Positions 1 through 7,154 of a DNA stretch of 21,737 bases are shown one piece after another. Every line of letters starts with the position of its first letter. Position 1 is the first letter of the stretch. Below the pieces are notes generated by a model, which was not told the DNA's origin, searched no databases, and saw only the letters and a program-made list of their open reading frames with translations. Source of the stretch: BRHc4a sp049325055 (GTDB lineage Bacteria > Bacillota > Desulfotomaculia > Desulfotomaculales > Desulfocucumaceae); contig JBMOPB010000126.1 in NCBI GenBank assembly GCA_049325055.1, forward strand, positions 1-21,737, read 5' to 3'. A program made the position numbers and the translations under genes.

Positions 1-7
1 GTGGTCA

Positions 8-32
8 GGGCTTACCTGGGCGGGTAAAGCCC
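8..32 (+). other. Hairpin in the region upstream of hutU
   Basis: The first 153 bases carry no gene. They hold a nine-pair inverted repeat (GGGCTTACC against GGTAAAGCCC, one A bulged) with loop TGGGCG. No T tract follows it, so it is not an obvious terminator. It could be the tail of an upstream gene's 3' region or part of the hutU leader. I found no convincing promoter for hutU here, so transcription may begin outside the window, perhaps at an upstream hut gene. Confidence 0.3.
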
Positions 33-153
33 GTTGTGCCGTGCTTATTGTTCAATCTGACCAAATGCGTGGGTATGTCGCTTCCAAAAAGGTGGTAAAG
101 AGATAATTAGATCATAGAATGTAAAACTTGGCGTAAAGGAGGTTTAGATAGTA

Positions 154-2190
154 ATGATCAGCAACCTTAATATCTCTCAAGCTATGACGATCAAACTGGG
201 CAAAGAATTACCTGAATACCCGAAATTCGTGGAAGGCATCCGGAGAGCGCCGGATCGCGGCTACAGGCTAACACCTGATCAGACAGAGATCGCATTAAAA
301 AATGCGCTTAGATACGTACCGGAAGAACTGCATGAACAGCTGGCGGCTGAATTCCTGGAAGAACTTCTGACCAGGGGCCGCATCTATGCTTACCGCTTCC
401 GGCCGGAGGGCAGGATCTACGGTAAGCCTATTGAGGAATACAAAGGCAACTGCATCGAGGGTAAAGCATTTCAGGTCATGATTGATAATAACCTCGATTT
501 TGAGACTGCCCTGTATCCCTATGAGCTGGTAACTTACGGGGAAACGGGAAGTGTATGCCAGAACTGGCTGCAGTACAGGCTTATCAAAAAATACCTGGAA
601 GCTATGACCCAGGACCAGACCCTGGTGATAGAATCAGGACACCCACTGGGGTTGTTCCCATCAAAGCCTGACGCGCCAAGGGTGATAATCACCAATGCTC
701 TTATGATAGGCATGTTTGATAATATCCACGACTGGGAGATTGCCGAGCAGATGGGAGTTGCAAACTATGGACAGATGACTGCAGGCGGCTGGATGTATAT
801 CGGGCCCCAGGGCATAGTGCACGGCACCTATAATACCATTCTCAATGCCGGCAGACAAAAACTGGGCATTCCTGCTGACGGCGACTTAAGAGGGCATATT
901 TTCATCTCCTCGGGCCTTGGCGGGATGAGCGGAGCACAGCCCAAAGCCATCGAAATTGCCAACGGTGTTGGAATAATCGCAGAGGTTGATATCTCCCGGA
1001 TAATGACAAGATACAACCAGGGCTGGGTGGGTAAAGTATCATCAGACCTGGAGGAAATATTCAGCACCGCCAGGGAGTACATCAACAAAAAAGAACCCAT
1101 TTCCATTGCTTACCACGGAAACATAGTAGATTTACTGGAATATGCAGTGGTGAAAAACATAAAGGTGGAACTCTTATCAGACCAGACCTCCTGCCACAAT
1201 GTATACGACGGAGGTTACTGCCCGCAGGGGCTGACCTTTGAAGAGCGGAATGTAATGCTGGCCAAAGATAGAGAAAAATTTGTCAAACTCGTTAACAAGT
1301 CACTAAGAAGACACTTTGAACTCATTAAAACCCTGGTTGACCGGGGAACCTACTTCTTTGACTATGGCAACTCGTTTATGAAGGCTGTTTACGACGCGGG
1401 AGTCAAGGAAATATCCAAAAACGGCGCCGACGAAAAAGACGGCTTTATCTTCCCTTCTTATGTAGAAGATATTATGGGGCCGGAACTTTTTGACTATGGG
1501 TATGGTCCCTTCCGCTGGGTCTGCCTGAGCGGAAAACATGAAGACCTGGTCAAGACTGACAGGGCGGCAATGGACTGTATTGACCCAGCCAGGAGAGCCC
1601 AGGACAGGGACAACTATGTCTGGATCAGGGATGCAGAAAAGAACAAGCTGGTGGTGGGTACCCAGGCCAGGATACTATACCAGGATGCAGAGGGAAGGAC
1701 CAGGATTGCTCTTCGGTTCAATGATATGGTGAGAAAAGGAGAAATCGGCCCGGTTATGCTGGGGCGCGATCACCATGACGCAGGCGGTACAGACTCGCCA
1801 TTCAGGGAAACTGCCAACATCAAGGACGGCAGCAATGTTATGGCGGATATGGCCGTACAGTGCTTTGCCGGGAATGCCGCCCGGGGGATGAGCCTCGTTG
1901 CCCTTCACAATGGTGGAGGAGTGGGAATTGGTAAAGCAATTAATGGTGGATTTGGCCTGGTCCTGGACGGCAGCCGGAGAGTTGACAACATCATCAAAAC
2001 GGCAATGATGTGGGATGTCATAGGCGGGGTTGCCAGGCGATCCTGGGCAAGGAATGAAAATTCCATCGAGACCAGCATAGAATTTAACAGAAAATATGCC
2101 GGCATAGGTCATATCACTTTGCCTTATTTACCCAAAGATGAACTTGTTCAACAAGTTGTGGCGGAAGGTTTAAAAAGGCATGGAAAATAG
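154..2190 (+). CDS. hutU: Urocanate hydratase (urocanase), long clostridial form
   Basis: Second enzyme of histidine degradation: it hydrates urocanate to 4-imidazolone-5-propionate using tightly bound NAD+ as an electrophile, in the cytoplasm. The 678-residue protein matches urocanase over its length, with the glycine-rich stretch GLGGMSGAQ (about residues 254-262), GRDHHDAGGTDSP near 550 and HNGGGVGIG near 590. It is about 120 residues longer than the 557-residue Pseudomonas type, as in the long forms I recall from clostridia. At the place of the classical RICW motif, whose Cys lies by the NAD+, it reads RILY (Leu508). I believe this is a property of the long subfamily, but cannot confirm it. 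The ATG start has AAAGGAGG 11 bases upstream. It heads the hut cluster: ftcD follows after 67 bases, and hutI and fchA complete the route. hutH is not present in the window. Confidence 0.95.
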   Translation: MISNLNISQAMTIKLGKELPEYPKFVEGIRRAPDRGYRLTPDQTEIALKNALRYVPEELHEQLAAEFLEELLTRGRIYAYRFRPEGRIYGKPIEEYKGNCIEGKAFQVMIDNNLDFETALYPYELVTYGETGSVCQNWLQYRLIKKYLEAMTQDQTLVIESGHPLGLFPSKPDAPRVIITNALMIGMFDNIHDWEIAEQMGVANYGQMTAGGWMYIGPQGIVHGTYNTILNAGRQKLGIPADGDLRGHIFISSGLGGMSGAQPKAIEIANGVGIIAEVDISRIMTRYNQGWVGKVSSDLEEIFSTAREYINKKEPISIAYHGNIVDLLEYAVVKNIKVELLSDQTSCHNVYDGGYCPQGLTFEERNVMLAKDREKFVKLVNKSLRRHFELIKTLVDRGTYFFDYGNSFMKAVYDAGVKEISKNGADEKDGFIFPSYVEDIMGPELFDYGYGPFRWVCLSGKHEDLVKTDRAAMDCIDPARRAQDRDNYVWIRDAEKNKLVVGTQARILYQDAEGRTRIALRFNDMVRKGEIGPVMLGRDHHDAGGTDSPFRETANIKDGSNVMADMAVQCFAGNAARGMSLVALHNGGGVGIGKAINGGFGLVLDGSRRVDNIIKTAMMWDVIGGVARRSWARNENSIETSIEFNRKYAGIGHITLPYLPKDELVQQVVAEGLKRHGK

Positions 2191-2257
2191 TGTAACAACG
2201 GTGTGAAGGTTAATTAACATAGGAAAAGAGTTGATATTATATATAGGAGGACTTGCA

Positions 2258-3172
2258 ATGCGAATAATTGAATGCGTACCTAATTTCAGTGAGGGGCGGC
2301 GCCCTGAAGTAATAGAAAAAATTGTTGACGCGGCCAGGAATTTCCCGGGGGTTAAACTTCTTGACTATTCCAGCGACACTGACCACAACCGCAGCGTGGT
2401 AACCTTCGTGGGGGCCCCGGAGGCGGTGGAGGAGTGCGCCTTCAGGCTTACCGAAGCCGCGTCCCGACTTATAGATTTAAACAGCCACAAAGGGGGGCAT
2501 CCCCGCATAGGGGCCATGGACGTTGTGCCCTTTATTCCTATCAGCGGGACAGACATGGAGGAATGTGTGGAAATATCCCGCCGGCTGGGGGAGAGGGTGG
2601 GCAGGGAACTGAACATCCCGGTCTACTATTATGAATTTGCCGCCACCAGGCCGGAGAGGCGCAACCTTGCCGATGTAAGGCGGGGTGAATTCGAGGGGTT
2701 GAAAACCGCCATCAAAGATCCCGGCCGGGAGCCCGACGCCGGGCCGGCGGAGATCCATCACACTGCCGGGGCTGTGGCCATAGGAGCCCGGAGACCCCTT
2801 ATCGCCTACAATGTAAACCTTAACACGTCGGACCTGCAGCTGGCCAGGGACATAGCCAGGGCCATCAGGGCTTCCGGAGGAGGCTTTGTCAATGTAAGGG
2901 CCATGGGACTCCTGATCAAGGAGCGGAATATCGTACAGGTGTCAATGAACCTGGTGAATTACGTGGACACTCCAATCTACAGGGTGAACGAGTTTATAAG
3001 GGCCGAGGCGGCCCGGAGGGGTGTCTCCATACTGGGAACAGAGATAGTGGGGCTGGTCCCGGTGGACGCCCTGCTGGATTCCGCCGCCTACTACCTGCAG
3101 CTGGAGAATTTCGACCGCAGGCAGGCACTGGAAATAAAGTTGATGGAAGGGGCCGGCGATGACAGGGAATGA
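2258..3172 (+). CDS. ftcD: Glutamate formimidoyltransferase
   Basis: Transfers the formimino group of N-formimino-L-glutamate (the HutI/hydrolase product line) to tetrahydrofolate, releasing glutamate and 5-formimino-THF. The 304-residue protein has the FTCD N-terminal signature at its start (MRIIECVPNFSEG) and the HPRIGAMD motif whose His81 corresponds to the catalytic His of the mammalian enzyme. It lacks the cyclodeaminase domain that is fused in the animal protein; that activity is encoded separately downstream by fchA. An in-frame TTG at 2231 would add nine residues, but the ATG at 2258 has TAGGAGG at the right distance and gives the usual N-terminus, so I chose it. Its end overlaps the start of hutI by 14 bases, indicating translational coupling. 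Its presence shows that this organism uses the folate-dependent branch rather than HutG or HutF. Confidence 0.93.
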   Translation: MRIIECVPNFSEGRRPEVIEKIVDAARNFPGVKLLDYSSDTDHNRSVVTFVGAPEAVEECAFRLTEAASRLIDLNSHKGGHPRIGAMDVVPFIPISGTDMEECVEISRRLGERVGRELNIPVYYYEFAATRPERRNLADVRRGEFEGLKTAIKDPGREPDAGPAEIHHTAGAVAIGARRPLIAYNVNLNTSDLQLARDIARAIRASGGGFVNVRAMGLLIKERNIVQVSMNLVNYVDTPIYRVNEFIRAEAARRGVSILGTEIVGLVPVDALLDSAAYYLQLENFDRRQALEIKLMEGAGDDRE

Positions 3173-4472
3173 TTCAGTTCTCAAGGCGGACCTTTTGATA
3201 ACCGGGGCGTCACAGCTGGTCACCCTGGCCGGCCCCCCGGGGCCTCGTCGGGGCATGGCCATGCGGGACCTTGGAGTTATCGAAAACGGAGCCCTGGCGG
3301 CGCGTGGGGAAAAAATAGTGGCGGCGGGTCCCGCCGCTGACGTGGTTAAAAAGATTGAAATGCTTCCCGGTGGAAAGGTGGTGGACGCTGGAGGCAGGGT
3401 GGTCATGCCCGGCTTCGTCGACGCCCACACCCACCCGGTGTATGCCGGTTCCAGGGAGCATGAGCTGTCTTTGAAACTGGAAGGGAAGTCCTACCTGGAG
3501 ATACTGAAGGCCGGGGGCGGGATACTGAGCACTGTAAGGGCCACCAGGTCGGCCTCCGGGGATATGCTTATGGAACAGACCGCCCGCCGTCTGGACCTTC
3601 TGCTGGAGCACGGGGTCACATGCGCCGAGGCCAAAAGCGGCTACGGCCTTTCCCTGGAGCACGAGGTAAGGTCCCTGGAGGTATTGCGGGAACTGGACCG
3701 AACGCACCCGCTGGACCTGGTGCCCACCTTCATGGGTGCCCATGCCGTACCCCCGGAATTCTCCGGAAATCCCGGCCGTTATGTAGACGCGGTTGTAGAG
3801 GAAATGATACCGGCGGTGGCTTCCGCCGGGCTGGCCCGATACTGTGATGTGTTCTGTGAAGAGGGAGTGTTCGACATCGCCCAGTCCGAGAGGATTTTGC
3901 GGGCCGGAATGGAAAAGGGGCTTTTGCCAAGGCTGCACGCCGACGAACTGGCGGACACCGGGGGGGCGGCCCTGGCCGCCCGGCTGGGGGCGGTGACCGC
4001 CGACCACCTGCTGTTTGCCTCGGACGAGGGGATTAAGGCAATGGCCGGTGCAGGGGTAATGGCGGTGCTGCTGCCCTGCACTTCCTTCAACCTGGCTGCC
4101 GGGCGCTACGCCCGGGCCCGTAAGATGCTGGATGCCGGCCTGGCTGTGGCCATATCCACCGACTGTAACCCAGGGTCCTCGCCCACCCAGTCCATGCAGC
4201 TGGCCATAACACTGGCCTGCCTTTACCTGCGCATGACCCCGGAGGAGGCCGTCACCGCCGCCACCATAAACGGAGCCTGGGCCGTGGGCAAGGGGGGCCT
4301 GGCAGGGAGCCTGGAGCCGGGGAAGCTGGCAGACGTGCTGATAATAGACGCCCCCAACTATCTTCACCTTCCGTACCATTTTGGGGTTAATCTGGTGCAT
4401 TCCGTATACAAGAGGGGCTCTCTGGTTTACAGCCGCTCCGGGGTGAGGCGTAACTTAGAGGAGGCGAGGTAA
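3159..4472 (+). CDS. hutI: Imidazolonepropionase
   Basis: Hydrolyses 4-imidazolone-5-propionate to N-formimino-L-glutamate, the third step of histidine degradation. The 437-residue protein is a metal-dependent amidohydrolase: it has the PGFVDAHTHPVYAGSRE segment with the metal-binding HxH pair (His90, His92), the GAHAVPPEF segment, LHADELAD, the ADHLLFAS segment and the late STDCNPGSSPTQSM motif with the metal-ligand Asp. Length and motif order fit the family, although a stretch at residues 24-36 (GPPGPRRGMAMRD) is the usual variable N-terminal loop. The ATG lies inside the end of ftcD in another frame. Codons are strongly GC-rich, which creates a long open frame on the opposite strand that I treat as a shadow. 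fchA begins three bases after its stop. Confidence 0.95.
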   Translation: MTGNDSVLKADLLITGASQLVTLAGPPGPRRGMAMRDLGVIENGALAARGEKIVAAGPAADVVKKIEMLPGGKVVDAGGRVVMPGFVDAHTHPVYAGSREHELSLKLEGKSYLEILKAGGGILSTVRATRSASGDMLMEQTARRLDLLLEHGVTCAEAKSGYGLSLEHEVRSLEVLRELDRTHPLDLVPTFMGAHAVPPEFSGNPGRYVDAVVEEMIPAVASAGLARYCDVFCEEGVFDIAQSERILRAGMEKGLLPRLHADELADTGGAALAARLGAVTADHLLFASDEGIKAMAGAGVMAVLLPCTSFNLAAGRYARARKMLDAGLAVAISTDCNPGSSPTQSMQLAITLACLYLRMTPEEAVTAATINGAWAVGKGGLAGSLEPGKLADVLIIDAPNYLHLPYHFGVNLVHSVYKRGSLVYSRSGVRRNLEEAR

Positions 4473-4475
4473 CAC

Positions 4476-5114
4476 TTGGACAAACTGATAGGTATGACAG
4501 TATCCGGATTTATAGACGAAACGGCGTCCTCTACTCCCGCTCCGGGAGGGGGGAGTGTTTCCGCGCTGGCATCTGCCATGGGGGCGGCCCTGGTGTCTAT
4601 GGTGGGACGGCTGACCGCAGGCAGGAAAAACAGGACCGAAGCGGAAGACAGGCCGGTCATCGAAATGATCCAGAGGGCCGGAGCACTGCAAAAACGCCTT
4701 GAGTCGGCGGTGGACGAGGATGCCGCCGCTTTCCACCAGGTAATGCAGGCTTACCGCCTGCCGGCCGCCGACGAGGAGGCCAAAGGCCGGAAGCGCCGGG
4801 CTATAGACGAGGCCTTGATCAATGCGGCCCGGGTGCCCCTCGGGGTAATGGAGGACTCTGCGGCGGTGCTGGAAATGGCCGTCTTTGCAGTCCGGGAGGG
4901 CAACCCCAACGCCTTGAGCGACGCCGGTGTGGCGGCCCTGATGGCCGAAGCCGGGCTAAAGGGTGCTTACTACAATGTGCTGATAAACCTCGGGGGGCTG
5001 TCGGACCGGTCAGCCGGGGAAGAAGCGCTGAAAAAGGCCGGGGACATACTGGCCGCCGGGGAGAAAACGGCGGGGGAAATAGCAGCGATTATTAAAAACA
5101 GGCTGAAAGTATAG
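4476..5114 (+). CDS. fchA: Formiminotetrahydrofolate cyclodeaminase / methenyl-THF cyclohydrolase family protein
   Basis: Converts 5-formimino-THF, the product of FtcD, to 5,10-methenyl-THF with release of ammonia. The 212-residue protein is an all-helical member of the cyclodeaminase family (C-terminal domain of animal FTCD, and FchA). Its N-terminus carries the characteristic segment SSTPAPGGGSVSALASAMGAAL (split here: STPAPGGGS at about residues 18-26, then the small-residue helix), and it ends with the usual helical repeat rich in Ala and Glu. The start is a TTG with GAGGCGAGG just upstream and no better in-frame start nearby. It is the last gene of the operon, closed by the terminator at 5131-5166. 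Separate ftcD and fchA genes feeding one-carbon units into folate fit an anaerobe. Confidence 0.88.
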   Translation: MDKLIGMTVSGFIDETASSTPAPGGGSVSALASAMGAALVSMVGRLTAGRKNRTEAEDRPVIEMIQRAGALQKRLESAVDEDAAAFHQVMQAYRLPAADEEAKGRKRRAIDEALINAARVPLGVMEDSAAVLEMAVFAVREGNPNALSDAGVAALMAEAGLKGAYYNVLINLGGLSDRSAGEEALKKAGDILAAGEKTAGEIAAIIKNRLKV

Positions 5115-5130
5115 AGAAATCAAAGTCAAT

Positions 5131-5166
5131 TTAAGGATGCCGCAACAACCGGCATCCTTAATTTTT
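5131..5166 (+). terminator. Intrinsic terminator of the hut operon
   Basis: Perfect 12-pair stem, TTAAGGATGCCG at 5131-5142 against CGGCATCCTTAA at 5150-5161, with loop CAACAAC and TTTTT directly after. It lies 16 bases after the fchA stop. Confidence 0.93.
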
Positions 5167-5221
5167 AAAAAGGAAATTGATATATTTTGTTGAAAACAGA
5201 TGACGGAAGGAGTGTTGAACT

Positions 5222-5692
5222 TTGCACTGCCAGTTGGACGAGGTAAAACAAATACTGTATGTGGCCTCAGCGGCCAGAAATGCGGTTTTGCAGGAATTTC
5301 CCGAAAGCAGCGGCCCGGGCGGCTTCAGCCTTGAGTCCGGTTCGCTTGTTTTCGGGTTGCTGTTATTGGGCGGGCATGACGTGTTTATGCAAAAGGGTGT
5401 AATCAGTATCAACGGTAAGAACCACGACCATTACTGGGTTGAGGTTTACCTGGACGGCGAGGCGTTTATACTGGATGTTGCCTTGGCGCAGTTTGGCGGC
5501 GGGCAGGACGAAAGAATGCCGGAGGTATTGTTTATGTCAAAGGATGAAGCCGCCGGTGAATACGGCTATGCACATGGAAAGGATTACGATTGGCGAAGGG
5601 AAGACTGTGAGGAAAAAGTGTGGCAGGCGGCCCTTGACATGCTTGAAATAAACAAGCCGCTCAGCCAGGTCTTTAAAGAAATAGAAGATTAA
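5222..5692 (+). CDS. Uncharacterised protein, transglutaminase-like fold suspected, catalytic Cys apparently missing
   Basis: The 156-residue protein is not recognised as a named family. Residues 68-91 (H-D-H-Y-W-V-E-V, then F-I-L-D-V with Asp85, then A-Q-F) look like the His and Asp region of papain-fold transglutaminase-like proteins. In such proteins an upstream helix begins with the catalytic Cys (pattern C..xS..L...L). Here the equivalent helix reads FSLESGSLVFGLLLLGG (residues 35-51), with Ser36 where Cys would be expected; the only cysteines are Cys3 and Cys129. It may be an inactive or binding relative. The TTG start has GGAAGGAG nine bases upstream, and no other frame-consistent start is better. 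It stands alone between two terminators, in tail-to-tail orientation to the next gene. The fold assignment is inference. Confidence 0.7.
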   Translation: MHCQLDEVKQILYVASAARNAVLQEFPESSGPGGFSLESGSLVFGLLLLGGHDVFMQKGVISINGKNHDHYWVEVYLDGEAFILDVALAQFGGGQDERMPEVLFMSKDEAAGEYGYAHGKDYDWRREDCEEKVWQAALDMLEINKPLSQVFKEIED

Positions 5693-5702
5693 CATGGCCT
5701 GG

Positions 5703-5744
5703 AATATAAAAGCTGCTGATTTTTGCACCAGCAGCTTTTATATT
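5703..5744. terminator. Shared two-way terminator between convergent genes
   Basis: Perfect 16-pair stem, AATATAAAAGCTGCTG at 5703-5718 against its complement at 5729-5744, loop of ten bases. The outer stem is A/T-rich on both sides, so it can serve the forward gene ending at 5692 and the reverse gene whose stop codon begins at 5745. Confidence 0.8.
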
Positions 5745-6854
5745 CTATCTATACTCTTCCGCCATCTCCAGTATACGGGCCAGGGTCTTTTCCCTTCTGG
5801 CGTTTATCTCGTCGAACTTCATGTAGGGCACATAGTAGGTCTCCATCCGGTCGTGCTCGGCCTTGGCCTTGGATATGAACTCAATGGCCAGCTCCATGCT
5901 GCGGCGGTACATCTCCCTGGCGGTGGTTTTTTCGGCCAGGTACTGTTCGTTCAGCACCGGATTCACGAACTGCATGGTGTCTATGACCCTGTCGCCCTCC
6001 CTGGGCTTGTAGAAGTGGGGCTCAACCGAGTTGATCACTGCCACGTCCAGGGCGGGAATAACCAGGTGGTCGATGTTTTCCGGGGTCAGGGCGCAGTGGT
6101 ACGCCTCCACGTTGAATCCCCTCATCATGGCGGTATCCATAAGCCTCCTCACCAGGGTGCTCTTGCCGGTGCCGTCGTCACCGCTTATGATGTACCTCTT
6201 GCCCAGATGGCCAACCACGGTGTCAAGGTGGCTCACCGACCCGTCCGGGGTGATGGCGGTGACGAACAGGTGACGGCCCCTGGGTTTGTCGGTCTGCCTT
6301 TCCCTGCCCTCGAATATCTCGTGGGTCAGCTCCAGGCACATGTTGTCGAGGGCGCCCACGTCCAGGGCTTTGGTGTCCTGGTAGTAGGACTCCACCTGGT
6401 CCAAGAATATTTTGGCGCTGGCCAGGTAGCCGTAGGCCCGGCGGAACAGCCTGCCCACCTCCCGGTTTGAATCAAGTATTTCGGTTTTGTTTTTAACCAG
6501 TCCGCTGGCGTTCCAGTGATCGCCAAGGTGGATTATTTCGTCCACCGCGCCGGGGTTCCTGGGGTCTACCACATGCGGGGCGGTGCCATCCAGCATTGCC
6601 ACCCTGATGGAGGGTATAACCACACCGTCCAGGGAGCCGTTATCCGAGGAGCAGCAGTGAAATTCCACGTTGTACCCCTTTTCCAGCATGGCCTCCCCTA
6701 TTTTCCTCATAAAGGTGGACTTGCCTACCCCCGGCCCGCCTTTAATCACGAATATCCTGGTGGCGTCGGGCTCGATTATGTAGTCGTATAGGGAAAAAAA
6801 TCCCTTGCTGGTGTTGCCTCCGGGGAATACCTTTTTGAGCCTGCCCATACTCAT
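5745..6854 (-). CDS. ATPase/nucleotide kinase-like protein with two duplicated P-loop halves
   Basis: The 369-residue protein has two Walker A motifs: GGPGVGKST at residues 39-47 and GDDGTGKST at 225-233. The two halves share the same order of motifs: P-loop, a helix, G-[YF]-N-V-E with H-C six to eight residues later, then V-I-P with a conserved PH about 15-20 residues further. This shows an internal duplication. It resembles the conserved uncharacterised ATPases of Firmicutes (PRK06851 type as I recall); the substrate is not known. No clear Walker B (four hydrophobic residues then DE) is evident. The ATG at 6854 has AGGAGG ten bases upstream on the reverse strand; a second ATG six bases in is possible. 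A promoter is proposed at 6933-6962. Its neighbours do not reveal its role. Confidence 0.85.
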   Translation of the reverse strand: MSMGRLKKVFPGGNTSKGFFSLYDYIIEPDATRIFVIKGGPGVGKSTFMRKIGEAMLEKGYNVEFHCCSSDNGSLDGVVIPSIRVAMLDGTAPHVVDPRNPGAVDEIIHLGDHWNASGLVKNKTEILDSNREVGRLFRRAYGYLASAKIFLDQVESYYQDTKALDVGALDNMCLELTHEIFEGRERQTDKPRGRHLFVTAITPDGSVSHLDTVVGHLGKRYIISGDDGTGKSTLVRRLMDTAMMRGFNVEAYHCALTPENIDHLVIPALDVAVINSVEPHFYKPREGDRVIDTMQFVNPVLNEQYLAEKTTAREMYRRSMELAIEFISKAKAEHDRMETYYVPYMKFDEINARREKTLARILEMAEEYR

Positions 6855-6932
6855 GAATCCTTAACCTCCTTCTTTGTAAGCCGCGCGAAGACATTTTTTG
6901 AGAATTTGCCCCGGCGGCTATAAGTCATATTT

Positions 6933-6962
6933 AATATATGCCGGGGGGGCTGAACGTGACAA
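6933..6962 (-). promoter_or_regulatory. Likely sigma-A promoter of the reverse ATPase gene
   Basis: Read on the reverse strand: TTGTCA (6962-6957), spacer 18, TATATT (6938-6933), each five of six to consensus. The transcript would start near 6926, about 70 bases before the ATG at 6854. Confidence 0.5.
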
Positions 6963-7109
6963 AAACGCAGTCTTTCCGGGAAATAAGCGCAGCGGGCCTT
7001 TTGAACCCGCCGGCATTTCCCCCTTTAGGGTGGAAAGCAAATGTTTATATAAAAAATAATTCGTGACAAACAGGTAATATTGTGTTACCGTTTACCTTCA
7101 AGGAGATTT

Positions 7110-7136
7110 ATGTCCCGGTATCACATTTTCCGGTAA
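7110..7136 (+). other. Eight-codon upstream ORF, in frame with the kinase gene
   Basis: ATG at 7110 is preceded by AAGGAGATTT, the best ribosome site of this locus. The frame reads MSRYHIFR and stops at TAA 7134-7136, yet it is the same frame as the kinase that begins at the TTG at 7155. It is either a short upstream peptide coupled to the kinase, or the original kinase start cut by a nonsense codon. Confidence 0.35.
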
Positions 7137-7154
7137 GTCTGGGGGCAGCGGAGA

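Larger units (their letters stand above)
6855..7154. other. Divergent intergenic region of 300 bases
   Basis: It lies between the reverse ATPase gene and the forward histidine kinase gene. Besides the reverse promoter at 6933-6962, I see a GC-rich imperfect repeat (6988-7036), an A/T-rich stretch at 7041-7062, a GTGACA at 7063-7068 that could be a -35 box but has only a poor -10 (TACCGT) after 17 bases, and a small hairpin GGTAA/TTACC at 7073-7089. The forward promoter is therefore unresolved. A mini-ORF with a good ribosome site occurs at 7110-7136. Confidence 0.4.

Noticed and set aside
8..32. Hairpin upstream of hutU as an ANTAR hairpin
   Set aside because: The loop TGGGCG has T at position 1, there is no partner hairpin with the right loop, and no terminator follows.
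3210..4400. Reverse-strand open frame of 396 codons opposite hutI
   Set aside because: A shadow caused by GC-rich third positions of hutI; its translation is rich in Gly, His and Gln, with no family signature.
5694..6470. Forward open frame of 258 codons opposite the two-P-loop ATPase
   Set aside because: Antisense to a conserved gene, and it begins inside a terminator stem.
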